Source: Dirofilaria immitis
Taxonomy: Eukaryota; Nematoda; Chromadorea; Rhabditida; Onchocercidae
DNA: 64,000 bases
Assembly: GCA_024305405.1 (NCBI GenBank)
Contig: JAKNDB010000079.1
Location: forward strand, 1,174,001 to 1,238,000
Direction: 5' to 3'
The notes under the pieces were generated by a model. The model ran no database searches and was not told the origin of the DNA. It saw only the letters and a program-made list of their open reading frames with translations. The translations under genes were made by a program, and so were the position numbers. Below are positions 31,885 through 44,815 of the stretch, in pieces (the stretch's first letter is position 1; every line of letters starts with the position of its first letter).

Positions 31885-34800
31885 GATTTTGCATAGATCA
31901 ATAATGATTTTGCAAGTTTGTCGCTTAAATTCGTTTTTCGTATATAAACAGCAGCAGAATAAGCAACTTTGATGCATCTGTAACAACGTGGACTTCTGTG
32001 GGCGGTGAGGGATCTGTTGCATATATTGATAGATTTATTACATGTGTTGGCCATTCTTTGATAAGTTTCTCCCATTGTTGTTTGTCAGTTCCATTTAAAG
32101 ATTGGTCCCATGGAATGTTTTGTTTCCATAAGTGTTGGATAAATAATTTGAGTTTCACTATTATAGGTACTAGGAAGCCTAGTGGATCATGTTGAGAAGC
32201 AATAAATTGTAAAGCAGACCTTTTAGTTAATGTTTTTTCGTCCATGATTTTAATGTTACGCATGTAGTATCTGTTTTGCAATTCCAAATGAGTCCAGGAA
32301 CGTTTTTCTTCTTTGTTTTGCTCAGATCAGAATAAGGGATTAGTTCATTAAATTCTTTATCGTTGGAAAGGAATTTTCTAATATTCATAGAGGCTTCTTT
32401 AAAAATCATTTTCATTTCCTCATATTTATCCCTTGCTTCCTCTATGTTGTTTGCTGATATGGTAACATTATCTACGCAAAGATTTTTTCGTATTTCTCAG
32501 GCCAATGTACTACCGAAGTTTTCCAAGCGATAATTGAGTGTTGCCGCTAATAAGAAAGGTGATGAGATAACTCCAAATGGAACTCTCTTAAAGCGATAAC
32601 ATTTTATATTATTATCCGTGACTTCTTTCTCTATACCATTGAGCTAGAGAAATCTTGTACAGTTTCGGTCGTCTTCCTCTTGTTCCAGTTGTAGAAATGC
32701 CTTTTCAATGTCGGCCGTTATTACAATATTCATCATTCGAAATCGCAGTAATATTCCTACTAAGTCTGGTAACATCATAGAACCTCGGTACATGACTTCA
32801 TTTAAATTTTGAATCCCTTATGATGTGCTGACGCATCATAAACAGAAAGACAAAATAAAAAAAGAAATTCGGTTGTGGTTTTCCCAGGAGTTAACACTTC
32901 ATGATGAGGAGATAATGTATCACTCCAACTTCAGCTTCTGTGGATGTTTCTTCTATTATACCTGACTGGTGCTGTTCTTTGATTGTTTCATTGTAGGTCT
33001 GGAGTAGTGGTTGGAGTTGTAGTATCTTAATTAGATTTTTAAGTCGACCGAGACATAGTCCGTAATTGTCGCTCAATTTTTGTTTGGAATCTTTCCAAGG
33101 CCAGCATACTTGGTATCTTCCTTCATGTTTAATGATAGTTTGTTTGAACTGCTTCAAAGCTTGGTCATCGTCATCTGCATTGGAAGATTCTTGAATCGCA
33201 ATCGTCTCGAGTTTCCAGAATTTTTCTAATTCGAAATTGATGTTCACATTAACTGAGCATGCTCTTTCTGAAGGATACTTATTATTCTTACAAAGTTTGT
33301 CAATATCGGCATTTCCGATAATCATCGGACCAATCTTTGATTATACTAACATGTGTCCTGATTGTAATTCTTCGATGTCTGGAAAACTGATGAATTTGAA
33401 GAAGTAGTCCATCCCGATCAAAATATCGGTTTTCTTCAATAATTCCTTAAGTCTTAGTTTCGAACTTCTTCTGGTATTTCGACAACCTGCATTTCGTTCG
33501 TTAGATATTATATTTTCACATAACGTTTATAACTTCGTTGTTTAGCGTTCGCACATTCAGCTGCGTAGAGACAGTAGGACACAATTTTGGTTTCTTCATA
33601 CCGAATGGCGCTATTTCCATGATTTGCTTATCTGATTCGAGTAACCTCAGTTGTAGTGATATTTTTTGAAATAAAGGTTGGGGTGCGTTGGATTAAAAAC
33701 CTTTATTTCTTTACATAAGAGTAAAGTTTGATTTGTTGCATTTTTCGAGTTGCTAGGGTTGAATTATAAAGAAAGGCTGAATTGCCCTCTTTATCAGAGT
33801 GTACCGTATATGAAGTGGGAAAAATTCTTTTTTCACATAGAGCACTGTTGTGGAAGGCCTTACAATAGAAGTATTGTTTCTTCATCTTGCATTTTGTTCC
33901 ATTGTGGCTGTCTTTGAAGCAAGTTGGACATTTCTTTAACTTCTTAAGACGATTCTTTCTAAGATTAGCAGTAAGGTATACATCGCAGTCGCTATCCCAA
34001 TGATCTCAAGCGCAGAATGTAGATGGTCTTCTCTTGTTTGCCATAGGTTGGGACGAGTTTTGATTACTTTGAATTGTATAAAATGCTGACGTTTCTCTAG
34101 AACTATATCTTTGTTTTTGTGTCGTTTTGATAGTGTATTTACTGTCAGCATAAATGGATGAGCTCTAGCAATTTTCGACTTGTTGAGTTACATTAACTAT
34201 ATTCAATAGAAAGTCTCTGAGCTTTGCGATCTTTGCGATTGACCACGGTATATCTAATTTTTTTGATTATATACCTTATTTAAGATCCATAAGGGTAATT
34301 TACTTTCTATCAATGTCTCGATGCTTGAATGTTCCACGCTTTCTCCCAGAACTTCTAATTGGCGTAGGACGCTTTCAATTTTCTCGATAGTTTCCATCCA
34401 ATCTTTTTCATTCCGTTTAATGGATTGAAGTTCGTTATATAATATTGCTGATATTGTCGAAGAGTCGCCATATTTTTCTTTGAGCAGTCGTCTTATGATT
34501 TCGTAGTTTTCTAGTGCGATTTTATATCCCGATATTACCTGTAGCGCGTTTCCTTTAAGGCACGAATATAGGTAATTCAGTTCTTGAATTTCAGGGATTG
34601 TTTGTGAATGGACTGCTGCATTAAAGCTGCTCCAAAATTGTCCCCATTGTCTAGGATCACCGTTGAGTATATGTAGGGACAATTGAGGAAGATTGACAGT
34701 AAGGTTAGAAAGATTTACTTCCTCTTGTACCTTTCTGAATCCCTTCAAAAGCTGTACTTTTGCTCCACTTCATCCTTATGCATTGTTAGCGTTATTATCG

Positions 34801-35160
34801 CTTCTTTCCCTTCATGCAAAAGTTTGAATAATCCTTGATCCCCTTCTGTTATTGATTCGTAGTTTTTCTCTTCTTCTTCCCTTCTTTTTGTTGCGGTAAT
34901 TGTATGAGTGTAGCTGATCCATTTGTCGTTTGCCTTTTCCAGTGAATTCACACACATTTGAATTCATTGGATTTTATCTTCGAGTATTCTTTTCTCGTGG
35001 CATAGAGATTACCCTGTTGTTCTATTGGCGCGTTTGAATCCGAAGGATTAAGCTTTATAGAATCTATTTCTTGAAGAAGGAAGACTAACCAAGTTTTTGC
35101 TGGTTGAATACTGGCTATAATATTGTTTGACGTCGCTCCGGCTCGCGGCACCATAAAATT
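31885..35160 (-). mobile_element. BEL/Pao LTR retroelement, 3'-truncated, degenerate
   Basis: Read on the minus strand the usual order is visible. A GGTGCCGCGAGCC primer-binding-like site lies at about 35135-35150. A Pao-type gag (DUF1759-like; NLPQLSLHILNGDPRQWGQF) occupies 34748-34254. Then come a zinc-knuckle remnant (FYCKAFHNSALCEKR, 33870 region), protease/linker pieces, reverse transcriptase (LPDLVGILLRFR, then TADIEKAFLQLEQ, about 32800-32660), the Pao-specific A17-like region (FIASQHDPLGFLVP, 32207 on) and the start of RNase H (VVTDASK, about 31980). Integrase and 3' LTR are missing. Many frame breaks make it dead. The truncation point coincides with the end of duplicated segment A. 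Confidence 0.88.
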
Positions 35161-35985
35161 GTTGCGTTAACTTTGTTGAATTGGTTGGGTCGATATCACG
35201 ACAGATTCGAAATAAGGTTTATTCTTTATGTAGAACAGGAATATGACGACGTTTATAATATTGATAATCGCAAGAGCCAACAAGAACAATATTAATGATT
35301 TAAAAATGAAATTGAAGAACTGAAGAACTGAAGGATTGAGGAATTGAAGGGGATTAAGATGAATTAGTTTTTGATAATTCGTAACTGACTCGACTATTAA
35401 ATTAGAGGGTTTTTAAACAGTAAGAAATTGGGCGTGTAGAAAGGTTTGTTAGGTTGTTTAGCTAATACAATTGGATGGTTGGTGGGATGGTTGGGAAAAT
35501 GAATTGGAAATCTAGGACAGAAAATGATAACATTCGAATGTAACGTGTGTCGAGAATTTTCTCGAAACTAATTTTTAATTATAAATATTTCTAAATCTTT
35601 ATTTTTTCTATGAATCATTCATTGCTTATAAAATGTAAGCCATTCTCATGGCGCCGTTTCCGGCGGATGTTATCATTCCATAAAAGATTGTCTTATGTCT
35701 AAATATATCCATCCTTGTAAATCTCCTCCTTACAAAATCTTCTATATAAAGGACCATGACTTTTTATCGTATCAGTTCTTTTTCATTTTTTTGGTGTTTA
35801 CATAGTTGTCTACAGTTTTACCAAGGTCAACGTTCCCGTTTGCTTTAAAATAAATTGTTATTACATTTTTCTTGTGCTACAACCTTACAAATCCCGAATT
35901 CGCCCACAAAGAACCCTTCTCCACCAAATACAACTTCCATCAAATTCAAACTAAGTTCAGTCCAACAACAAAATAACAAGAAAAA
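35161..35985. mobile_element. Two facing 5' LTR regions of the flanking BEL/Pao elements
   Basis: This 825-base block lies between the divergent primer-binding-like sites of the two elements, so it should contain both 5' LTRs. The left part (to about 35590), read antisense, contains AAAGAATAAACC, a plausible poly-A signal. The right part contains a TATA-like TCTATATAAAGGACC at about 35742 and a downstream AAAATAAATTG. The exact TG...CA ends could not be set because neither element retains its 3' LTR for comparison. Confidence 0.5.
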
Positions 35986-38900
35986 TAAAATTGGTGCAAC
36001 GAGCTGGGGATTGTCAGCTGTAATAGTTAAAGCTGTTCAACCGGTGAAAGAAAAGGTGTTAAGCCTTCTTGAAGAAATCAAAAAATGGATTTGGAGAAAA
36101 TGGATCCAATGATGACTGTAGAAGAAATCCAAGAGCAACACGAAACAAGAAAACGAATCATCGAGGAGAAAATGATGCGCCTCGAATCATATCTTCAATC
36201 TCTCGAAATGACCAATAAAGAGTGAAAGCAGTATATTCAACAAATTTCCTCCTCGCAAAAAGGCGAGAGGAAGAAGAAAAATACGCACAAATGGTGGACG
36301 ATGAAACAGGTATTTTAAGATTGATTAGTGATAGTAAAGATGTAATAATTACTCTTAAAATGTATGAAAAAGATTCGGAGTTAATACTCCAACGCTTAGA
36401 AAAAGCACCAAAAAGGAGTACTGACTCAACAGAACGAAACGATACAATCAGCAAATCACACGACAGTGAATTTGCCTCAGTTGCCGTTACCGATATTTGA
36501 CGGTAACCCAAAGTTATGGAGAGGATTTTGGAGTAGATTTGATGCTGCAATACATTTCCAAAACATCCCAGATATCCAAAAATTAAATTATCTCATTGCT
36601 TGTTTGAAAGGTGATGCCTTACAAGCTGTAAGGGGATATGATATAACCTCAGAAAATTACAATGTTATCAGAACAGTTCTTGTCGAAAAATTTGGTCAGT
36701 TATATACAATCAAGAGGTCACTCTATAATGAACTGTACTCGACCAAAAAGAATGATCGGGAATGGAGAATGACAGTTGAAAGCATCGAAAGAAAACTGCG
36801 ACAGCTTGAAGCCATGGGCGAGAACCTGGAGCAGTCAAGTATTGAAACAATAATTGAAAGCAGAGTGCCAGCATGGATTCTGGAAAAATTTATCAACAAA
36901 AGGAACAGGAATCATGGTCAGTAAATAAGCTGAGACAACTTCTCGGGAAACTCATGCTCAGAAGTGAAAAAGTAACGAGGATCCAATCCCTAAATACGAC
37001 AAAAATCAAGAGCCAGTAAAGAGTAAGTCAAAACCATTTTCACGATTTATCCCCAATGAAACCTCAGCGTTAACGGTGTCAATTCCCAAATCAAAGGCAA
37101 AAGGGATTAAAACAAAAAGACCCTGCACATTTTGTAATAAAGATCATTGGGATAATGAGTGTCAGGTTTACTCAACAGTAAAACAAAGAACGGAATGTTT
37201 GAAGGAATTGAAGGTTTGTTTCAACTGTTTTGATAATAGTCACAAGACGACGGATTGTAAAGGCAGAAAACGTTCCTGTTTTTACTGCAAAGGCCCTCAC
37301 AACACAGCACTATGCGAAAAGAAGTATCGAGGGCACGACGAACCAAATAAAGAAGAAGCCAAGTCCGTGAACGTCAATATTACAAACAAAAACCAAATGG
37401 ATCAAACGGAAAAGAAGTTTTACTTCTATGCAGAAAGGTCAGTGTTATCAATCCAGTTAATCAAGAGATTCAACGCGGAGCTATAGTGCTCTTTGATACC
37501 GGTGCGCAAACATCGTTTGTCTCAAAAAAATTGGCGCAAAAATTGAAATTAGAGGTTGGAGAAAGTGGAGTCATAAGGATTGCCTCATTCAGCAACAAAT
37601 ACCCAGCTTCATCTCTGTACTATACAACGGTTATTGGACTAAAAACTACTATTCCTCAAAGTGAATGTGATAGAATATTTAGCCAACTCACTGCCGATAA
37701 TTCCATTAGACCAACGGGACGTACCAAGTATCACGAATCAAATTCAACTAGACAGAAGTTTAAGATGCGTAGAACGCCCTGATATACTCATCGGAGCTGA
37801 CTACTCTCAATTCATCCCATTTGAGCAATGCCAAGTCATAAGATCAGGATTTTCCTTGATAAATACTAAGGTTGGTCCGAGATTAGCTGGCAGTGGAGAC
37901 GCAACAAGGCCACCTAAATTCACTGAAGTGACAACTATATCAAACTGTAAAGATATTACGCCAACATTTTAATGGCCACAAAGAACATCAACAACTGTAT
38001 TCGTCAATAGTATTACCGCGGACATAGACCGCTTCTGGAAATTAGAAGTTATTGGAATACAGGACAAACCTGATGACGAAGATAACGAACAAGCCTTAAA
38101 CCAATTTAAGGATAGCATTACGAAAATCAATGGATGGTATCAGGTGTCATGCACATGGAAGGAAACAAACCTCAAATCAACGTGGCCATATCAAACTACA
38201 AAGAATTGATCTCATTTATGACTAGCAACCCACAAATTTCAGATTGGTTTAAAAATTAATATCTTCTTTATCAGAAGAAACAATTGATGACAATGTTAGT
38301 TTTTCAATAAAGTACGATACCGATGCAGGATTAAGTTTTATTAGAAAGTCACCCATCACTGATTTCATGAACCAATTAGATAAAATCACTGAGCTAGTCA
38401 AGAATGAGAACGGCATTTAACTTACTTTCATTCACAAATAATAAAGGTATATCTATCTTGACTTCACCATCTTTATCAATAAATTGGAAATCAACATGTT
38501 GTACAGTATCCTTTACCACATGCCACTGAGTATCGCGAACAAGAGCATACTAAACGGCAACTTTGGTTTGTTCTAGGTAGGTTACAGTCATTGATTCAGA
38601 CGACTTCAAGATGACAAAGATTTGTTGCGAGAATACAGTGAAACAATCAATGAATAATCACAATCTAACGTCATCGAAGAAGTAAATAACGAAACAAATC
38701 AAGACGGCATTATTTATTATCTACCACATCATAAAGTCGTAACTCCAAACAAATCTACAACGAAACTGAGAATCGTCTATAATGCCTCAGCACACCTCAA
38801 AGGAATGAAAAGTTTGAACGATGTCCTGTACAGAGGACCGATCACACTCCCCGACTTAGTTGGTGTTTTACTTCGGTTTCGCGCAATGAAAAATGTGTTG

Positions 38901-39125
38901 ATTGCAGATATTGAAAGGGCTTTTTACAATTGGAGTTGTTACCAACGGAAAGGAATTGCACAAGATTTCTATGGGTAAAGGATATCGAAAAACCACCTAC
39001 AAAGAATAACCTGATATGTTACGGATTTCAAAGAGTACCACTTGGAATAATATCGTCCCCTTTTTGTTGTCGGCCACGCTCAATTACCATTTAGAAAACC
39101 ACCACAACGTGGGAAAACGTAAATA
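35986..39125 (+). mobile_element. BEL/Pao LTR retroelement, 3'-truncated, degenerate
   Basis: On the plus strand, a GGTGCAACGAGCTGGGGA site at about 35993 is followed by a coiled leader. A DUF1759-like gag (LPQLPLPIFDGNPKLWRGF) runs from about 36466. Zinc knuckles follow at 37110-37320 (CTFCNKDHWDNEC, CFNCFDNSHKTTDC, CFYCKGPHNTALC). An aspartic protease (LFDTGAQTSFVS) is at about 37490. Reverse transcriptase ([40 protein letters not shown]) lies between 38760 and 39060. It stops in the RT domain; RNase H, integrase and 3' LTR are absent. Frame breaks occur throughout. The gag differs from that of the opposite element, so they are two related but separate copies arranged head to head. Confidence 0.88.
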
Positions 39126-39230
39126 GAAACTAATGAATCGTCACAATATTTTTTAATTATTTTTATGTTAAATTTTTATTACTTTATTATTTATTTAGAG
39201 TTTCGCGATATTGAAATTCGCGACATATAC

Positions 39231-39715
39231 TATATATGCAGCCTGTTTGTCAGATCAATCATTTGGAATCAACAATTATATATGTCTGCTTTTATTCTTA
39301 ATATGTTGGAGAAGGATTGCTTATCACATCCCAGCAGAGTAAATTTTCGGGAATACACAAAACTGTCAAAAATTCGTTATATTCGTTGAGAATCAGCATT
39401 ATTACTATGATTTTCGAGTGTTTAAGTTATGAATTATTGCATCTATCGCTATGCTTCCAAAGAATTTCAACTGAACTTGACTGAATCTACTTTTCATTTT
39501 CATTTTTTGCTACTAGAAAATTATACATGTTACCGATATTTATTTTAGCAATATGTGAAAGGATTAGAAAAATCGACAATTTGTTAATTTTATTTATTTT
39601 AAAATGAAATGCAGCAATAGTAACAGGTAATATAATTCATTTCAAAGAAAACATTATTTTCTAAAGAAACGAATTAAGAATAGAATACGTAAAAGATTTT
39701 ATCAATTGAGGAGAA
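39231..39715 (+). repeat. 485-bp repeat, matches 48581-49065
   Basis: From 'tatatatgcagcctgtttg' to 'atcaattgaggagaa' this block matches 48581-49065 with only a few differences (for example aatcatt/attcatt near the start). It lies downstream of the retroelements in the same order as in segment B, and so is probably the right-hand end of the same duplication. No coding signal was seen. Confidence 0.9.
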
Positions 39716-42700
39716 AAAAGAAAATAATTTTAGTCATATTAAGATTTGTGCAAGTACTATTAATATAGTATTAGCAAATTGCCTGAAATTTATTATTTTT
39801 TTTCGTTTCCTTATTAATCATTCTTTTCTGTATGACTTTTATTTAATCTATGCCAATTATTCAAACAATAAAGCAAGTAAAGTTCTCACCTATGTTTCTA
39901 GCTGCCAAAAAAGAAAAAAATTCATCCGTTTCATTTTATTTTTATAATATTTAATCTATTACAAATTTTTTCACTTGAATATTTAATTGATTTTTCATTG
40001 AAAGCGCACTAATTATTATCATTATCAATTATTATAACTAAAACTGTACTATTCATATAATCATCAGCAAATTAAGTTTCAACAGATAAAAAGCATCTAC
40101 CGTTATTTTGTAAAGAAATCCTAAAATGCTTTTGATTGCTGCCTACCTGTTCTAAAAAAAAAAATTATATAATATTGCTTTTATTTCTTTATACTTTTCG
40201 ATGTGAAATCTCCATGTTCTTATGTATACTTATTGTATTTCTCACTGTGTTTGTTTAATACATACTTACAACATTACTTTCAAATCAAATATTTTTTATC
40301 TATTAGGTATTCGAATCTGGTTTATGTTTAGTAAAAAAAACTTTTACAAATTTTATAATTTTTATGCTAATGCATATACTGTCAAATTACTAATAACTTA
40401 TTTATAAATATTTACTATCAACATGTTTACTGTTGATATGTACATATATCATCACATATTTTTTTTCTTCTTCTCATTTATCAAATATTCAAAGCAAAAA
40501 GTTATATATATAAGTTTGTATATTAAATAATTAAAGCAATTAAAATAGAATAACAAAAAAATCATGCATTATTCAAAAACAGAATTTATAGAAGCATGAA
40601 ATTGAAAAATAAAATTCCGGATTCGAATTTGGAAAAAGATAAGTAATTGATATCCATAATTAAATCAAGAATATCAAATTAAAATTGAAACGAAATATTT
40701 TGGATGGAAGATGGCATTCATATTAAATAGAGGTTGAATTTTCAATGTGATTTGAGTATATATTAAAATTTTTTCAAAATACAGAAGCATTCAAATTTTT
40801 CCTCTCTAATTAGGAATTCAGCTATTTAAGAATTAAATTTTTGTCGATAATCCATCAATTAAATTTTTATTTTTTTTTATTTTCTGATATTTATTTTGCG
40901 GATTGTTTTGAAAAATTATTGAGTTGATTTGATTAATTTAGTGGAAGATTAGAGAATTCACCTCTTTTGTTATTGAATTTGATAGCAAAGAGGTTTTCCT
41001 CGATTGAATTGAATCGTTGATTTGAGTTATCGCTATTTATTGTAGCGATAACGAGTTATCAGGTTAACTTTCAGTTGCGTCAAGGAATGAAAGGTTTATT
41101 TTATTAGAACTTATCGAGACGATACAAGCAATTCGTTGAATATGATAAGATAATACAATTAAAATGAAATCGTTGTAGAAATCGCTCACAACGTCTGAAG
41201 AGAGCGAAGAGCACCTCTAACTACTAAAAATCTTTTCATAATGAAGATGTCAGATATGGACGTGGTTAGTCAAATGATGTAACAGTGGATAGTAAAATGT
41301 CTGCCGATACTGCTGACCATGTAACCGCCTGTTTATAACATGCCAGCTAAGTGCCAGATCTTTTTGGTATCGGTAATCTTGCTTCTTTGCTACGAAGGGT
41401 TTAGTTACCAAAACAAAGAAAAAAGATGACAGAAGCTAGGTAACACAGAAGAGAATCAAAATAAGCGATTCCTTGCATTAGAAGACATCGTATTTATGTT
41501 AAATAATGAATGATGCAAAATATAAAATATTTCGGTTATTCGAGCATCAATTGCTTTTGTATCTGAATTTTAACGAATGAAATAAAAGCAAAGAAAGGAA
41601 GAAAGGCAGAAAAACAATAATAATAAACTTTTTGTAAATCATTTCGCTAATTTCTCGCAGATTAATTGGATTATCATTAATAAACTAGTTATATTTAGGA
41701 AATAATTAGAGAAACTGTGAAATGAGACATTTTTCAAATTTTCGATGAGATATGGCGTCTCTTTTGTTTAAATAATATTAATAAAGCGTAAATAGAATTG
41801 GCGCTATAAGATGAAACTTTCGATCATGTTATTCCATGAAAGATTGGTTGATACAATCAAGAAAATTTGAAACAAAAAAAAAGTAAACTGCTAAAAATGC
41901 ATAATAATTCATCTTTAAGCCAAGTAGTGGATGGTGCTTGCATCTAACCCTTGGCATATGTTTATCATCTGAGAATAAATTAATACCTCGAATGATTCGC
42001 AGATTGACGATGAAAATTAATAAATAATGTTACGGTAATGCTACTGTAATAATATTTATCCTTGAAATTTGTTATAATAACAAAATATCTTTAAATAATA
42101 TCAATAGAATGAGAATGACGTACTTTAGAAGCAGTATTTATCAAATTTTGGTAAAAGAATTAAACAATTATTGTATTTAATTAGCCAGTTCGTTCGTAAT
42201 GATTAATTCGCTCATTAATTTGCTAGTAATATGCTGCTAGTTCATTTGTATTTGTGATGATAATATTTACTAAATTTAGAAATGATTACATCTCGACATA
42301 TTAAGTTACTCATCTTTAAATTTATCCTAAATTTATTATTTCACTCTTTATTTATTCAGTCGATCAATATTCAACACAAACATACTATTATCGATACTGT
42401 GAATACTACTTAATTAATCTTTAATTTTACTGTATATTTAAATTATTAATCTTTAATTTTAATCTTTAATTTTACTGTATATTTAAATTAATGAATTTAA
42501 TGTCTATTTATGCTTAACGATAGCTTTTATGAAATTTTAAATGGGCTGATAGCTTTAAAGTACCACTTATTCAAATATTGTTTCACTACAAGACTATCAG
42601 GCACATGCTAAACAGCTAAATTAAATTATTTCACAAAGTGTAATTTTTGCATAACAATAATTTTTCCCATTTAATCATACGAAATCTCAAAACCTAGTTT

Positions 42701-42974
42701 AATTAAAATTTCATGAACAATTAACCGAATATATTTGACATACGGTTAATTAAACTTTAACAATAGATCTATTCGATTTAAAGTTTCGATTTTATTTCAA
42801 AAATTTCATTTCAAGATTTCAGCAAATAAAAAAAAGTTCTTGGTTCAACTAAACCTTTCTTATTATACATAGGAAGATATATATACAGAAAAATGCACCT
42901 ATATGTGTTATAATACTTTTTCGACAGCATTGCTTTTTATGAATTAGAGAAATGATGGTGATTGGCACTGTAAC
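39716..42974. other. Intergenic between the two duplicated segments
   Basis: Very AT-rich sequence with no exon-like open frame. A slightly GC-richer patch at about 41180-41430 contains an imperfect hairpin (41362-41413). A small tandem repeat of 'ctttaattttactgtatatttaaatta' words is at about 42415-42490. The stretch around 40340-40520 shows weak similarity to 59060-59290, suggesting an old dispersed repeat. Confidence 0.5.
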
Positions 42975-44443
42975 AGATGGTCCCTAAACCATCAGTGGAT
43001 CACTCATGTTGTTAAACCAACTACATCATTTTATTTATAGTTCATGAATATTTAAAATTTTTCAGAAGACATACAACATATATATATTATTGTAACAATT
43101 AGCATTGAGTTAATACCTATCAATCATATTAAATTATTTATTTATATTTGATCCTATAAGAAATATTCCCGAGTCAAATTACTTACGCTATTTGCAGTAC
43201 TTTTATTTTCATTATAATAAGACAAAAGTTGAAATTTGAAAATTTTATTTTAAATATGAAAATCATTAGCGCATTTAATGCAACAATTCTTTTTCTTTTC
43301 TTATACAATTATTGTATTTATTTAAGAATTTTGTAAATATATAACATTAAAAGGAACCATTCTTGTTTTTGATGTGCAAATGTCAAAGATAATATTAGAC
43401 TTTTCCTCTAAAGGGAACCATTTTTTTATAATGAAAAAGACCATTATGAATTTCATATTCCAACATCCTTTATTTTATATTTCAATATCCATAAACAAAA
43501 TTTAATTACAAGCAGATCATATGTAAAAATTGAGATAAATTAAGTTTGGAAAGTTAACAAATTTGTTTTGCAACTTTGTATGGGAGAAATTTAAAAATAC
43601 AATTTCCTACACTATCCTAACGAGATGCTTTATGACGTCAGCGGTGCACTGCAGAAGGACAATTGAAGATAGCAAAGGTCTTCAAATGAGGATTCCAGGA
43701 TGCCATAAGATTAATTTGAACGATTCAATATATTTCAAAAATTCGAGACGGGCATTAATTGACACATATCCGACATTAGTCAAATTCTGAAATTGCTTTT
43801 GTTTCTCTAGAAAATCTGCTCCCTCATCCAATTTTTCGGAATTTCAATCAATCCGTATTTTATCACTTGATTTAATCTTTACTTAATTTCAAATCATTGC
43901 ATAAAAAAGTCCGGATATTCTCAATATTCTTCAGTGTCGCATTTTGCTGCGTCCGATACAATCATTCCAATATATTTAAAATATTCGTTGTTTTACTCAT
44001 TCTTTCATGAATTCTGGAAAGATTTATATCCAATATTCCAATTTGTAAATATAAATAGAAATTTTGTCGTTGAAATCCCATTGATTTCCAAATTAAATCT
44101 CAAAATTCTTTTTGACACATATTATTTTAGAGGAAATTCCAATATTCAAAATCGTTTATAATCTGTTTTTACATCGCTAAAAATATTAAAATTAATTTCT
44201 ATTTAAATTCTGGTCCTACAATTACGATTTATTTTGAGGATTTACGGACCACAAATACGGAAATGGTTTTATCCGTAAAAAATTTCTGTTGGGTGATTAT
44301 CTTCGAAAAATCTAAATATCTCGTTAAATATTTTCTTCCATAATTTCAAAAATTTCAAACAACTAAAATTTTGAACACTTGAAAAGAAATTTGAAAAAAT
44401 CCTACCATTTGTGAATGCAATCAATTTCAGATTGTCAGTAGCA

Positions 44444-44815
44444 ATGCATCTTTTCAGTACTTTATTATTGATTATCTGTATTCTTTTCGTGGTCCAAGTA
44501 AGTTCTTCAAGGGATTGTTTTTAAATGAGAAAGAACATGTTTAAATGTAAGCTTCAAAGTATTCGCAAATTTTACTTTCAGGCTTGCGGTCCACAAGCAA
44601 TGGGACCACCTGGGTATGATGGACCGGATGGTAATAAAGGACAACCAGGATTACCAGGAAATCCGGGACTTCCAGGACCAATGGGACGACCTGGGAAACG
44701 AGGAGATAAGGGACCAAAAGGCCTGCCCGGGCACCCAGGACATTATGGACCGCCAGGCGATCAAGGACAGCAAGGGGAGCAAGGACCACCAGGAAAGATG
44801 ATAATGAAGAGATAA
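44444..44815 (+). CDS. Small secreted collagen-like protein, copy B1 (95 aa)
   Basis: Intact two-exon gene: leader exon 44444-44497 and collagen exon 44582-44815, 288 coding bases. The product is an 18-residue signal peptide, a short N-terminal ACGPQAM with one Cys, then about 22 Gly-X-Y triplets rich in Pro, Lys and Asp, ending [16 protein letters not shown] 13 bases before the ATG suggests SL trans-splicing. There is no C-terminal cysteine, unlike B2. Known nematode cuticle collagens are about 300 aa with several triple-helical blocks; this is about one third of that. A role in extracellular matrix or as a secreted product is inference only. A shared ~1-kb 5' flank suggests the copies are regulated alike. 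Confidence 0.82.
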
